From the NCBI RefSeq assembly GCF_900109545.1, contig NZ_FOAP01000002.1, positions 372,001 to 436,000 of the forward strand: a stretch of DNA of 64,000 nucleotides, in the 5' to 3' direction. Position 1 is the stretch's first letter. The number at the start of each line of letters is the position of its first letter. The DNA comes from Stigmatella aurantiaca. GTDB taxonomy: Bacteria; Myxococcota; Myxococcia; Myxococcales; Myxococcaceae. The notes beneath the pieces were generated by a model that saw nothing but the letters and a program-made list of their open reading frames with translations, was not told the DNA's origin and searched no databases. Positions 38,288-47,671 of this stretch are shown one piece after another. The translations under genes and the position numbers were made by a program.

Positions 38288-38953
38288 TCAACTGTGCTTC
38301 GTGCCGCGCCGCACCGCCCAGAGCGCGAGCCCGGGGAGCAGGACGATCCCGGCGAACAGCACCAGGAATGAGCCGAACCGCACGGCGGAGGCCCCCACGG
38401 CCGCGTAGGTGGCGCAGATGCCCAGGTTGGCCAGGGCGGTGGTCCCGAAGAAGCGCCGCAGCGGCATGCGGCTGACGCCCGCGAAGACGACGGAGGACTC
38501 CGCCAGCACGGGCACGCCCCGCAGGACGAGCAGGAACCAGTGCCCATGGCGTCCGGACAGCCCGGCCAGCCGCCGCACCTCGGCCTCGCCCGCCATGCGC
38601 CGCAGGGCGGCCTCTCCCGCCCTGGCGCCCAGCAGGTAGCCCAGCCCGCAGCCCACCATCATCCCGGCCCAGCAGGCCAGCATGCCGCGCCAGAAGCCCA
38701 GCAGCGCCCCCGCCGCGGTGCCGAGGAGGCTGGAGGGCACGGGCAGCACGAGATCCGCCGCCAGCAGCCCCCCCAGCACGAGCGCCACCTGCCCATCGGG
38801 CGGCCGCGCGTCCAGGAAGGCGCGGGTGGCCGCCTCCAGCCGCTCGCCGAAGAGGAAGAAGGGAACGAGAATGGCCGCCAGGAGCAAGCCGCAGAAGAGC
38901 GTCCAGCCCACCGCCGCGCGCTTGGCGTCCAGCCTCTCCGGGAAGGGCCTCAA
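38288..38953 (-). CDS. VTT (SNARE-associated/DedA-like) membrane protein
   Basis: The 221-residue protein has five or six hydrophobic segments. The VTT-type core reads LPVPSSLLGTAAGALLGFWR and, later, FLLVLRGVPVLAESSVVFAG, including the Pro/Arg/Gly pattern of the re-entrant loops. DedA-family proteins flip or scramble lipids such as undecaprenyl phosphate; the specific role here is open. It begins 4 bases after the GAF gene, so the two are likely co-transcribed. Confidence 0.82.
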   Translation of the reverse strand: MRPFPERLDAKRAAVGWTLFCGLLLAAILVPFFLFGERLEAATRAFLDARPPDGQVALVLGGLLAADLVLPVPSSLLGTAAGALLGFWRGMLACWAGMMVGCGLGYLLGARAGEAALRRMAGEAEVRRLAGLSGRHGHWFLLVLRGVPVLAESSVVFAGVSRMPLRRFFGTTALANLGICATYAAVGASAVRFGSFLVLFAGIVLLPGLALWAVRRGTKHS

Positions 38954-38957
38954 GGGC

Positions 38958-39383
38958 TCAGACGGCCCGGGAAGGCAGCTTCGCGGCGGACACCATCAGG
39001 GCCTGCTCGCGCTCGGCGGGAATCTCCCCCTCCTCCTGGAAGGCGAGGCCCACCACGGCGAGCACCTCGCCCGCCGCGTCGAACACCGGCAAGGCCACGG
39101 CGGCCCGGCCGGCCACGGCCTTGGCCCCGGGCTTGATCCGGCCCGTGTCATCCTCCTGGAGGTTGCAGGTCTGCACGGGCGCCTTGCGCACCTGCGCCAA
39201 CCCCGCCATGCCCTTGCCCCGGGGCACATGGCGCACGGCGGCCACCACCGGGGGCGGGAGGTTGAGGGAGGCCACCAGCTCCAGGTCCTCGCCGCGCTGC
39301 ACGTGCACCGAGCCCGCCATGGCGCCGTGCGCCGCGGCGAAGGACTCCAGCCAGGACTGATAGGACGTGTTTGCTGAATCCAT
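38958..39383 (-). CDS. Single GAF-domain protein
   Basis: This 141-residue protein consists of one GAF domain (pattern HVPRGKGMAGLAQVRKAPVQ, then AALPVFDAAGEVLAVVGLAF), a small-molecule or redox sensing fold. There is one Cys (in VQTCNLQ) in the pocket region, so ligand or redox sensing by Cys is possible but unproven. It precedes the VTT gene by 4 bases and follows an outer-membrane-type gene by 15 bases. Confidence 0.8.
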   Translation of the reverse strand: MDSANTSYQSWLESFAAAHGAMAGSVHVQRGEDLELVASLNLPPPVVAAVRHVPRGKGMAGLAQVRKAPVQTCNLQEDDTGRIKPGAKAVAGRAAVALPVFDAAGEVLAVVGLAFQEEGEIPAEREQALMVSAAKLPSRAV

Positions 39384-39398
39384 GGTGTGGTCTCCGTC

Positions 39399-39989
39399 TC
39401 AGAATCCGACGCCGAGGGTGAACGAGGCGCTGGGCTGGAACCGGTTCTGGGGTTTGATCAACGAGGGCGCGGCGCGGAAGTACGCGGCGCTCACGCCCAG
39501 CTCCCCCACCAGCTCCAGGCGGGACGAGAGCGGAAACAGGGCCCGGACGGAGGCGCCCAGCTCGGGCCCCGCGGTCTCCACGCCCGTGGGCCCCGTGTCC
39601 GAGAAGTCGAAGCCCGCGCCGTCCTCGCCCACCTGGAGCTCGGCGAAGCCCGCGCTCAAGCGCGGCTGGAGCCACCCCAGGCGCGTCTTCCAGGAGGTCA
39701 GCGTCAGGTTGGCGCGGAAGTGGGTGAGGGTTGGCTCCGGGTCATGGTGGAGAAACCCCGAGCCGGTGCCGCACGCCTCCAGCCCCAGCCGGGCCAGGGG
39801 GGACAGCTCCAGGCAGATGCTGGGGCGGCGGCCGGAGGTGGACGCCCCCGCGCGCAGGTTGCCGTAGTTGCGGGGAGGCTCCTCCCTCGCACCCTCGACG
39901 GTGCCCGCGGGCTCCTCCGCCGCCGCGAGCCCTCCCCCGAGCACGGCCATGAGCCGCAGGCACCGGAACGGAAGCTGGATTCGTCGCAT
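39399..39989 (-). CDS. Hypothetical exported beta-rich protein
   Basis: The 196-residue protein has a signal peptide (to about residue 24, LMAVLGGGLAAAEE). Alternating amphipathic strands such as HFRANLTLTSWKTRLGWLQP and RLELVGELGVSAAYF, with a C-terminal aromatic residue (FTLGVGF), suggest a small outer-membrane barrel. The family is not recognised. It leads the probable three-gene unit with the GAF and VTT genes. Confidence 0.65.
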   Translation of the reverse strand: MRRIQLPFRCLRLMAVLGGGLAAAEEPAGTVEGAREEPPRNYGNLRAGASTSGRRPSICLELSPLARLGLEACGTGSGFLHHDPEPTLTHFRANLTLTSWKTRLGWLQPRLSAGFAELQVGEDGAGFDFSDTGPTGVETAGPELGASVRALFPLSSRLELVGELGVSAAYFRAAPSLIKPQNRFQPSASFTLGVGF

Positions 39990-40137
39990 GGGAAGACCCT
40001 GGATGCGAAAGCGAGGGGTTGCTCCCCGCCTTGTAGCCCAGAGACTCCCCGTCCAGCCAGGGCATACGCTCCGTTGAGCGCATCCCCAGGCTCCAGGCGG
40101 GCGCTGGATGGATTGATTTCTTCCAGAGAGGGCTCAG

Positions 40138-41553
40138 GTGAAGAAGTATCGGTCCATGAGCACGCGGCATTTCGACATCGTGGTGATTGGGTCGGGCCCT
40201 GGAGGCGAGGGCGCGGCCATGAAGGCGGCCAAGGAGGGCAAGCGCGTCTGCATGGTGGACAACCGCCAACTGGTGGGCGGCGCCTGCACCCATACCGCCA
40301 CCATCCCCTCCAAGGCCCTGCGCCATGCCATCCAGCGGCTGGTGGACGTGCAGAACGACCACCCCGAGCTGCGCGTGGAGCTGGCCAAGGTCTCCAAGTT
40401 CAAGGACATGATGCGCAAGGCCTCCACCGTGGTGGCCCGCCAGGTCCAGCTGCGCACCACCTTCTACGAGCGCAACCGCGTGGATCTGTCCATCGGCCAT
40501 GGGCGCTTCCTGGATGCGCACACGCTGGAGGTGACGGATCCCCGCGGCGCCAGCGAGCTGCTGTCCGCCAAGTCCTTCGTCATCGCCACGGGCTCGCGTC
40601 CCTACCGCCCGCCCAACCTGGACTTCACCCACCCGCGCATCTACGACTCGGACACCATCCTGACGATGAACGAGACGCCGATGACGATGCTCATCTACGG
40701 CGCCGGCGTCATCGGCTGCGAGTACGCCTCCATGTTCCGCATGCTCGGCGTGAAGGTGGACCTGGTGAACACGCGCGACCGGCTCCTGTCCTTCCTGGAC
40801 GACGAGATTTCCGACGCGCTCTCCTACCACCTGCGCGAGCAGGGCGTGCTCATCCGCCACCAGGAGCAGATGGAGCGCGTGGAGCCCACCGACGACGGCG
40901 TGGTGCTGCACCTCAAGAGCGGCAAGCGGCTCAAGACGGAGATCTTCCTCTGGGCCAACGGGCGCACCGGCAACACCTACGACATGGGGCTCGACAAGCT
41001 GGGCATCCAGACCGACTCGCGCGGCAACGTGCAGGTGAACGACGCGTACCAGACCATCGTGCCCCACATCTACGCGGTGGGCGACGTGGTGGGCATCCCC
41101 TCCCTGGCCAGCGCCTCGTATGACCAGGGCCGCTTCGCCGCCACCCACATCGTCGAGGGCCGGCTGGAGCACAAGCTGGTGAAGGACATCCCCAGCGGCA
41201 TCTACACCAGCCCGGAGATCAGCAGCCTGGGGCGCACCGAGCAGGAGCTGACCAAGCTGGGCGTGCCCTACGAAGTCGGCCACGCCTTCTTCAAGAGCCT
41301 GGCCCGCGCGCAGATCACCGGCCGCACCGTGGGCATGCTCAAGCTGCTGTTCCACCGCGACACGCGGGAGATCCTCGGCATCCACTGCCTGGGCGACAAC
41401 GCCTCGGAGATCATCCACATCGGCCAGGCCATCATGTCCCAGGACGGGCCCGGCAACTCCATCGACTACTTCGTCAATACCACCTTCAACTACCCCACCA
41501 TGGCCGAGGCGTACCGCGTGGCCGCCCTCAACGGCCTCAACCGCCTGTTCTGA
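40138..41553 (+). CDS. sthA: Soluble pyridine nucleotide transhydrogenase (Si-specific)
   Basis: SthA is a cytoplasmic FAD enzyme that balances NADPH and NADH. The 471-residue protein shows the FAD-binding [19 protein letters not shown], the modified redox segment [13 protein letters not shown] (only the first of the two disulfide Cys of related reductases, as in SthA), the NAD-binding [15 protein letters not shown] and the C-terminal [18 protein letters not shown] dimer region. The GTG at 40138 has AGAGAGGG upstream; the ATG at 40156 is the alternative. Confidence 0.92.
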   Translation: MKKYRSMSTRHFDIVVIGSGPGGEGAAMKAAKEGKRVCMVDNRQLVGGACTHTATIPSKALRHAIQRLVDVQNDHPELRVELAKVSKFKDMMRKASTVVARQVQLRTTFYERNRVDLSIGHGRFLDAHTLEVTDPRGASELLSAKSFVIATGSRPYRPPNLDFTHPRIYDSDTILTMNETPMTMLIYGAGVIGCEYASMFRMLGVKVDLVNTRDRLLSFLDDEISDALSYHLREQGVLIRHQEQMERVEPTDDGVVLHLKSGKRLKTEIFLWANGRTGNTYDMGLDKLGIQTDSRGNVQVNDAYQTIVPHIYAVGDVVGIPSLASASYDQGRFAATHIVEGRLEHKLVKDIPSGIYTSPEISSLGRTEQELTKLGVPYEVGHAFFKSLARAQITGRTVGMLKLLFHRDTREILGIHCLGDNASEIIHIGQAIMSQDGPGNSIDYFVNTTFNYPTMAEAYRVAALNGLNRLF

Positions 41554-41574
41554 GGCTGGGGGGAGGACTCCACA

Positions 41575-41603
41575 CCGGGATGGGGACAATGCCCCCCACC
41601 CGG
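41575..41603 (+). terminator. Strong stem-loop after sthA
   Basis: CCGGG (41575-41579) pairs with CCCGG (41599-41603) and TGGGG (41581-41585) with CCCCA (41594-41598), with one bulged A and an 8-base loop. It starts 22 bases after the sthA stop. No T-run follows, so termination is likely but would be atypical. Confidence 0.45.
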
Positions 41604-41649
41604 CCGGAGCGCTGTGGGCTAACCCACTGAAATCCTGAAAAGCATGTTC

Positions 41650-41665
41650 TGGCGCGGACCTTGCG
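41650..41665 (+). promoter_or_regulatory. Candidate sigma-54 (-24/-12) promoter
   Basis: TGGCGC-GGACC-TTGCG matches the TGGCAC-N5-TTGCA consensus with the exact 10-base distance between the GG and GC pairs. It lies 42 bases upstream of the GTG of the DUF1592 gene and after the sthA stem-loop, a sensible position. Sigma-54 control is widespread in myxobacterial development. Confidence 0.6.
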
Positions 41666-41707
41666 AAGGGAGGAGCCACCCCCTTCCCCGACACGAGGTC
41701 GCCCCGC

Positions 41708-43384
41708 GTGAGTTCTCCCCACCGCATGCTCGGACTGGCCCGGCTGGTCTCGGCGGCCCTCTTCCTGGGGGGCTGTTTCGGCCAGGCCGAGCTGGATGTC
41801 AGCGGCCCCCTCCCCGGTGAGGAGTCCACGAACCCGGGCGGCCCGGAGGCCTCGGACTGCCCCGCGAGCGGCATCGAGCCGGGCCCCTCGCCCCTGCGGC
41901 GGCTCACGCGCTTCGAGTACAACAACACCGTGAGGGACTTGCTGGGCACCTCGCTCCAGCCCGCCGAGACGTTCGCCAAGGAAGAGGAGTCGCTGGGCTT
42001 CAACAACAACGCCTACGCGCTGAACGTCACCCTGCTCCATGTGGAGCAGTGGATGGAGGCCTCGGAGACGCTGTCCGGCTCGGCGAACCTGGACGCGCTC
42101 CTGCCGTGCCAGCCCACCTCCAGCACCGAGGCCGCCTGCGCCCGGCAGTTCATCGAGTCCTTCGGCAAGCGCGCCTGGCGCCGCCCCCTGGAGGCCGGCG
42201 AAGTCACCCGCCTGCTCGCCGTGTACCAGGCGGGCCGGGACCGGAAGGACTTCCTCACCGGCATCCGGATGACGCTCCAGGCCCTGCTCCAGTCCCCCTT
42301 CTTCCTCTACCGCGTCGAGACGGGGACGCCCTCGGCCCAGGGCGTCTCCACGGTGCAGGTCACCTCCTACGAGATGGCCTCCCGGCTCTCGTACTTCCTC
42401 TGGGGCACGATGCCCGACACGGCGCTGTTCCAGGCCGCCGATGCCGGGGAGCTCGTCACCCCCGCCCAGGTGGAGGCCCAGGCGCGGCGGATGATCGCCG
42501 ACCCCAAGGCGCGCAAGATGGTGGCCGAGTTCCACCGCCAGTGGCTGAAGCTGGATGAGTTCTCGCACACCACCAAGGACACCACCGTCTACCCCGCCTT
42601 CGAGCCCCTGAAGGCGGCCATGCGCACCGAGACGGAGAAGTTCCTCGACTACGTCTTCTTCGACAGCGAGGGCAGCGCCTCGCTGCTGTTCGACGCGCCC
42701 TTCACCTTCGCCAACAAGCCGCTGGCGGACTTCTACGGCGTCACCGGCCCGGCGGGCAGCGCCTTCGAGAAGGTGACGGTGGACCCCTCCAAGCGAGCGG
42801 GCCTGCTCACCCAGGCCAGCTTCCTGGCCAGCCACGCCAAGCCCAACCAGAGCTCGCCCATTCACCGCGGCGTCTTCGCGCGCCAGCAGTTCCTCTGCCA
42901 GCAGCTGCCCACCCCGCCGGACAACGTGGGCGCGCCGCCGGATCCCTCGCCGGACGCCACCACGCGCGAGCGCTTCGCCGAGCACACCCGCAGCCCCGCC
43001 TGCTCGGGCTGCCACGCGCTCATCGATCCCATCGGCTTCGGCTTCGAGAACTACGACGGCGCGGGCGCCTTCCGGACCCACGAGGGCACCCTGCCGGTGG
43101 ACGCCAGCGGCAGCGTCACCCAGGCCGGGGACGCGGAGGGCCACTATGTGGGCGCGGTGGAGCTGTCGCGCAAGTTCGCCCGGAGCACCTACGTGATGGA
43201 GTGCGTGGCCACCCAGTGGTTCCGCTACGCCAACGGCCGCGGAGAAACCTCCCAGGAGCAGTGCGAGGTGCAGAACCTGAAGAAGCAGTTCGCCCGGAGC
43301 GGCTTCAACCTCCGGGAGCTGCTGGTGCAGCTCACCCTGTCCGACGCCTTCCGCTACCGCCAGCCGGCCCCCGCCGCGCAGTGA
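41708..43384 (+). CDS. DUF1592-family lipoprotein (DUF1587-1595-1592-1588-1585 architecture)
   Basis: The 558-residue exported protein has a lipoprotein signal (LVSAALFLGGC). Its blocks follow the Planctomycete/myxobacterial order: RRLTRFEYNNTVRDLLGTSL, a central helical region with SRLSYFLWGTMPD, FHRQWLKLD, HRGVFARQQFLCQQLP, and CSGCHALIDPIGFGFENYDG, a CxxCH motif that could bind haem c. The biochemical role of this family is unsettled; polymer breakdown or redox work at the envelope has been suggested by context. The start (GTG) has no clear ribosome site; the ATG at 41726 is possible. The DUF1552 gene follows 8 bases later. Confidence 0.85.
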   Translation: MSSPHRMLGLARLVSAALFLGGCFGQAELDVSGPLPGEESTNPGGPEASDCPASGIEPGPSPLRRLTRFEYNNTVRDLLGTSLQPAETFAKEEESLGFNNNAYALNVTLLHVEQWMEASETLSGSANLDALLPCQPTSSTEAACARQFIESFGKRAWRRPLEAGEVTRLLAVYQAGRDRKDFLTGIRMTLQALLQSPFFLYRVETGTPSAQGVSTVQVTSYEMASRLSYFLWGTMPDTALFQAADAGELVTPAQVEAQARRMIADPKARKMVAEFHRQWLKLDEFSHTTKDTTVYPAFEPLKAAMRTETEKFLDYVFFDSEGSASLLFDAPFTFANKPLADFYGVTGPAGSAFEKVTVDPSKRAGLLTQASFLASHAKPNQSSPIHRGVFARQQFLCQQLPTPPDNVGAPPDPSPDATTRERFAEHTRSPACSGCHALIDPIGFGFENYDGAGAFRTHEGTLPVDASGSVTQAGDAEGHYVGAVELSRKFARSTYVMECVATQWFRYANGRGETSQEQCEVQNLKKQFARSGFNLRELLVQLTLSDAFRYRQPAPAAQ

Positions 43385-43392
43385 GGAGAGCC

Positions 43393-44727
43393 ATGATCCG
43401 CCAACCCTTGAGCCGCCGTACCCTCCTGCGAGGCCTGAGCGGGGTGGCCATCGCGCTGCCCTTCCTCGAGGCCATGGAGGCCCACGCCGCCGCCCCCGCC
43501 ACGCCCAAGCGCTTCGTGTTCGTCTTCAGCGCCAACGGCACCATCCCCCCCGCCTGGACTCCGTCCGGGAGCGAGACGTCCTTCCAGCTCGGCCGAATCC
43601 TCGCGCCGCTGGAGCCCCACAAGTCCAAGTTGCTCCTGCTGGACAACCTGGACATGGAATCGGCCCACCACGGCCCAGGTGACGGCCACCAGAAGGGCAT
43701 GGGACATCTCCTCACCGGCACGGAGCTCCAGAACGGGGACATCTTCACCGGGGGTGACTCGGAGAAGGTCGGCTGGGGCGGCGGCATCTCCATCGATCAG
43801 GAGATCGCCAAGCGCGTGGGCCAGAACGACCGGTTCCCCTCGCTGCTGTTCGGCGTGCAGACGGGCGGCGCGAACATCTGGTCGCGCATGTCCTACTCGG
43901 GCCCGGGCTCGCCGATGCCGGCCGAGGACAACCCGCGCAACGCCTTCAACCGCATCTTCGCCAACTTCAACGCGGACCCCGCGGGGCTGGCCGAGCTGCG
44001 CTACCGCCGCCACTCCGTGCTCGACAGCACCCAGGAGGACTTCAAGAAGCTCCGGGCCCAGCTCGGCAGCACGGACCTGCAGAAGGTGGATGCGCACCTC
44101 ACGGCCATCCGGGAGATTGAACGGCGGTTGGACCTGGAGGACCACGCGGTGGGTGCCTCGTGCGTGAAGCCCGCCCAGCCCGCCACGCTGGACCACACGA
44201 AGAACGAGAACTTCCCCGCCGTGGGCAAGCTCCAGATGGACCTGCTCGTCATGGCGCTCACGTGCAACCTCACCAAGGTGGCCACGCTCCAGTGGAGCCG
44301 CAGCGTGAGCCAGGTCGCCTTCCCGTGGGTGGGCGTCACCGACCGGCACCACGACCTGTCCCACTTCGGCGACAGCGACGCCGCGGTCCAAGAGAAGATC
44401 ACGAAGATCAACGTCTGGTACGCGCAGCAGTTCGCCTACCTGCTCACGCAGATGTCGAAGGTCCAGGAGGGAGACCGGACGCTGCTCGACAACACCGCGG
44501 TGCTCTGGGGCAACGAGCTGGGCAAGGGCAACAGCCACAGCCGCCGGGACGTGCCGTTCGTGATGGCCGGCAGCTGCGGCGGCTACTTCCGGACCGGGCG
44601 CTACCTCAAGTACACCAACGGCTGGCACAACGAGCTGTACGTCTCCCTCCTCAACGCCATGGGCGTGCAGACGAACACGTTCGGCAACCCCGCCTACTGC
44701 AAGGGCGCCCTGCCCAACCTCACCTGA
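43393..44727 (+). CDS. DUF1552-family Tat-exported protein
   Basis: The 444-residue protein starts with a twin-arginine signal (LSRRTLLRGLSGVAIALPFL). The DUF1552 body has characteristic stretches: FVFVFSANGTIPPAWTPSG, MESAHHGPGDGHQKGMGHLL, DRHHDLSHFGDSD and NTAVLWGNELGKGNSHSRRD, similar in style to the alkaline-phosphatase-like sulfatase fold (DUF1501). The ATG at 43393 follows GAGGAGAG. It always pairs with DUF1592 proteins, as here, and Tat export implies cofactor loading or folding before export. Confidence 0.87.
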   Translation: MIRQPLSRRTLLRGLSGVAIALPFLEAMEAHAAAPATPKRFVFVFSANGTIPPAWTPSGSETSFQLGRILAPLEPHKSKLLLLDNLDMESAHHGPGDGHQKGMGHLLTGTELQNGDIFTGGDSEKVGWGGGISIDQEIAKRVGQNDRFPSLLFGVQTGGANIWSRMSYSGPGSPMPAEDNPRNAFNRIFANFNADPAGLAELRYRRHSVLDSTQEDFKKLRAQLGSTDLQKVDAHLTAIREIERRLDLEDHAVGASCVKPAQPATLDHTKNENFPAVGKLQMDLLVMALTCNLTKVATLQWSRSVSQVAFPWVGVTDRHHDLSHFGDSDAAVQEKITKINVWYAQQFAYLLTQMSKVQEGDRTLLDNTAVLWGNELGKGNSHSRRDVPFVMAGSCGGYFRTGRYLKYTNGWHNELYVSLLNAMGVQTNTFGNPAYCKGALPNLT

Positions 44728-44745
44728 GCCTGGCGCCTGAGCCTG

Positions 44746-45522
44746 TTAGCGGCCCTTGTAGACCGGGGGCCGCTTCTCGGCGAAGGAGCGCAGCCCCTCC
44801 AGCCGGTCCTCCGTCTGGAGGACTTCCTCGTACTTGCGCAGCTCCAGCGCGAGCGCGTCCTCCAGCTCCAGCCCTGTCCCCTCGTCGATGGCGTGCTTGG
44901 CCGTGGACACGGCGATGGGCGCGTTGGCCACGATGGCCTCCGCCAGCGAGAAGGCCGTCTCCACCAGGTGCCCCTCGGGGGCCAGCCGGTTCACCAGGCC
45001 GATGCTGAAGGCCTCCGCCGCGTTCATCCGCCGCCCGGTGAGGATGAGATCCTTCGCGCGGCCCGGCCCCACCAGCCGGGAGAGCCGCTGCGTGCCGCCG
45101 CCGCCGGGGATGATGCCCAGCCGCACCTCGGTGAGCCCCAGCTCCGTGCCGGGCACCGCCACGCGCAGATCGCACGCGAGCGACAGCTCCGTGCCGCCCC
45201 CGAGCGCCGCCCCGTTGATGGCGGCGATGAAGACGCAGTCGCTCGTCTCGATGGCCCGGAACGTCTTCCGAAGGCTGTCCAGGAAGGCGCGCACCTCCGC
45301 CTCGCTCATGCCCGCGCGCTCCTTCAGGTCCGCGCCCGCGCAGAAGGCCTTGTCCCCGGCGCCGGTGATGATGACCACGCGCACGTCCCGGCCGGTGGAG
45401 ACGCGGGCCACCATCCCGCTCAGCTCCTGGAGCATCGCCCGGCTGATCGCGTTGCGGCGGTCCGCCCCGTCGATGGTCCAGATCTCGATGGCTCCCCGTG
45501 CGTCAACCTTGAATTCCGGCAT
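44746..45522 (-). CDS. Enoyl-CoA hydratase/isomerase (methylglutaconyl-CoA hydratase-like)
   Basis: The 258-residue crotonase has the normal hydratase length. The oxyanion-hole segments are [14 protein letters not shown] and [19 protein letters not shown], and the acid/base Glu lies in [18 protein letters not shown]. Its best general match is the leucine-pathway methylglutaconyl-CoA hydratase group (AUH-like), but a generic beta-oxidation role cannot be excluded. It is convergent with the DUF1552 gene. Confidence 0.88.
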   Translation of the reverse strand: MPEFKVDARGAIEIWTIDGADRRNAISRAMLQELSGMVARVSTGRDVRVVIITGAGDKAFCAGADLKERAGMSEAEVRAFLDSLRKTFRAIETSDCVFIAAINGAALGGGTELSLACDLRVAVPGTELGLTEVRLGIIPGGGGTQRLSRLVGPGRAKDLILTGRRMNAAEAFSIGLVNRLAPEGHLVETAFSLAEAIVANAPIAVSTAKHAIDEGTGLELEDALALELRKYEEVLQTEDRLEGLRSFAEKRPPVYKGR

Positions 45523-45622
45523 GTGCGCTCCCCTTCCACGCCCCCCGAGGGGGCTCCCTGAACCCCGGCAGCCTGCGGCGTCGGGGCGGACCTGGCAAGG
45601 CAGAAGCGGTTAGAGTGAGGGG

Positions 45623-47536
45623 ATGCGCGCGCTCTTCCAACACTCTGTCCGCCTGCCCTCCTGGCTGCTGGTCCTGGGGGGCCTCACCACCCTGGTCCCC
45701 CTGGAAGCGCTGGCCCGGGGTGGCGGGGGCGAGCACTACACCCGGGACTCGCCGAGCTACGGGAATGGCGATGGGGACGCGGGGCTCATCTACCTGTTCT
45801 TCCGCCTCATCACCTTCGCCTTCCGGTACCCGAAGGTCGGCATCCCACTGCTCATCCTCGCGGTGGTCATCTACTACTTCTACAAGCGGAACCTGCACCC
45901 CACCGGCGCCACGCAGCGGGCCTTCGAGCGGCGGGAGGCGGAGCAGCGCACCCAGGTGTCGGACCAGTCCGTCCTGGGCTGGGTCCAGTCCCTCAAGCGC
46001 AAGGATCCACAGTTCGAGGCGCAGGGCGTGCTCGACAAGGTGCGGCAGCTCTTCCCGGCGCTCCAGGAGGCCTGGTTCCAGCGGGAGCTCACCCCGGTGC
46101 GCCCGTTCCTCTCGGACGCCACGTACCAGCGCTTCAACGTGCAGCTCCAGCTCATGGCCGCCCAGGGCGTGCGCGATGCCATCAGCGACATCCGGCTGCT
46201 GGACGCGCGCATCATCGGCCTGGAGCAGAGCGAGTGGTTCGACAGCCTCCAGGTCCGCGTCCAGGCGCAGATGCGCGACACGGACGTGCCCGCCTCGGCC
46301 TCGGATGCGCAGGCCCTGGAGGCCGCCCGGCGGGCCCCGCTCGAGTCCTTCACCGAGGTGTGGACCTTCGTGCGCAAGCCCGGGGCGGTGACGCGCATCG
46401 GCCAGGACGTCTACCAGGGCAAGTGCCCCCAGTGCGGCGCGCCCTATAAAGGAGGGGCGAGCAACGTCTGCGAGTACTGCCAGGCCATCGTCAACTCGGG
46501 CAACTACGACTGGACGCTCTCGGAGATTACCCAGGGCATCGAGCACAACCGCCATGCCGCCCCCGTGGACGGCCTGGGTGAGGCGCGCAGGGCGGACCCC
46601 GCGCTCAACCTGGAGGTGCTGGAGGATCGCGCCTCGCTGCTGTTCTGGAAGTGGATCGACGCGCAGAGCCAGGGGGACGAGAAGCGCCTGGCGCAGGTGG
46701 CCAACACGGAGCTCGTCTCCCAGCTCGGCACGGAGCTCTCCACGATGCGCCAGCAGGGCCAGCGCCGCGTCATCCTGGAGTGCGCCGTGGGCGCGGTGGT
46801 GACGCGAACCCTGGAGGTCCACCCGGAGGGCGATGACCGGGCCCACGTGGAGATTCGCTGGAGTGCCCGGCTGGGCATGGCGGCGGCGAACGAGCGGCCC
46901 CGGGAGCTGCCCACCGTGCCCCAGCGCTGGGTGTTCACGCTGACGCGTCGGCACGGGGTGAAGACGAACACCTCCAACGGGATGGCCACGGACCGCTGCC
47001 CGGAGTGCAACGCGCCCCTGACGAGCAGCGGCGCCAGCGCCTGCGCGTACTGCGGCACGCAGCTCGGCACGAGCGCCCGGGACTGGGTGCTCGCCACCAC
47101 CCTGCCCTACGAGACCTGGGAGGCCCAGACGCGCTACCGCCGCGTCCCCGGCGCCCAGGCCCCAGTAGCCAGCCCCGCGCGGGCCACGGACACCGTGGTG
47201 GACGTGCAGGAGCGCGAGCGGCTCCTCTACATGATGGCCTCCATCGCCGCCGCGGACGGCACCGTGGACGCCACGGAGCGTAAGCTCCTCAAGGTGTGCG
47301 CCACGCGCTGGAGCATCCCCTGGCAGAACGTGGAGATGGCCCTCAACGCGGGCCAGCCGCTCTTCCAGAAGCTGATGCCCACCAAGGGCAGCCCCGAGGC
47401 CTCCGTCTTCATGGACCACCTGGTCCAGATGGCGCTGGTGGACGGGCGCGTGGACATGAAGGAGCGGCGCATGCTGGTCTCCACCGCCATGCACCTGGGG
47501 GTGCTGCCCCAATTGGAGTCCATGCTCCGCAAGTGA
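45623..47536 (+). CDS. TIM44-like / zinc-ribbon / TerB-like membrane protein
   Basis: The 637-residue protein has a signal-like N-terminus, a membrane helix (VGIPLLILAVVIYYFYKR, about residues 72-89) and a multi-domain soluble part. A first TIM44-like domain (SVLGWVQSLKRKDPQF onward, about 113-255) ends at a zinc ribbon CPQCGAPY-CEYC (near 271-292). A second TIM44-like domain (about 330-435) ends at CPECNAPL-CAYC. A C-terminal TerB-like helical domain (RLLYMMASIAAADGTVDATE) follows. The alternation of lipid/protein-binding TIM44 folds with zinc ribbons suggests an envelope-stress or trafficking role; this is inference. A degraded copy of its 46.56-46.62 kb segment lies at 60.98 kb. Confidence 0.75.
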   Translation: MRALFQHSVRLPSWLLVLGGLTTLVPLEALARGGGGEHYTRDSPSYGNGDGDAGLIYLFFRLITFAFRYPKVGIPLLILAVVIYYFYKRNLHPTGATQRAFERREAEQRTQVSDQSVLGWVQSLKRKDPQFEAQGVLDKVRQLFPALQEAWFQRELTPVRPFLSDATYQRFNVQLQLMAAQGVRDAISDIRLLDARIIGLEQSEWFDSLQVRVQAQMRDTDVPASASDAQALEAARRAPLESFTEVWTFVRKPGAVTRIGQDVYQGKCPQCGAPYKGGASNVCEYCQAIVNSGNYDWTLSEITQGIEHNRHAAPVDGLGEARRADPALNLEVLEDRASLLFWKWIDAQSQGDEKRLAQVANTELVSQLGTELSTMRQQGQRRVILECAVGAVVTRTLEVHPEGDDRAHVEIRWSARLGMAAANERPRELPTVPQRWVFTLTRRHGVKTNTSNGMATDRCPECNAPLTSSGASACAYCGTQLGTSARDWVLATTLPYETWEAQTRYRRVPGAQAPVASPARATDTVVDVQERERLLYMMASIAAADGTVDATERKLLKVCATRWSIPWQNVEMALNAGQPLFQKLMPTKGSPEASVFMDHLVQMALVDGRVDMKERRMLVSTAMHLGVLPQLESMLRK

Positions 47537-47577
47537 CAGCCCGGTGCGCGTACCGCCGAGGAGGAGCGCCTCAGTCG

Positions 47578-47671
47578 AAACGGCCTGAACCTGACACTGC
47601 TCGCAATAGCTTTATTTCTCATACTAAAGAGAAATAACCGCTTTTCAAGCGTCAGGGCCCAGGGGTTTCGA
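47578..47671 (+). repeat. Duplicated leader of RCC1 gene 1
   Basis: AAACGGCCTGAACCTGACAC (47578-47597) and CGCTTTTCAAGCGTCAG (from 47639) recur about 2370 bases downstream ahead of RCC1 gene 2. The region between differs in sequence. The conserved CGCTT-TTC-AAGCG mini-hairpin ends about 20 bases before the ATG. Confidence 0.8.
47612..47637. promoter_or_regulatory. AT-rich perfect inverted repeat upstream of RCC1 gene 1
   Basis: TTATTTCTC-ATACTAAA-GAGAAATAA has two perfect 9-base arms. It lies about 35 bases before the start codon, where a promoter or operator would be, and is absent from the otherwise similar leader of RCC1 gene 2. Confidence 0.5.
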
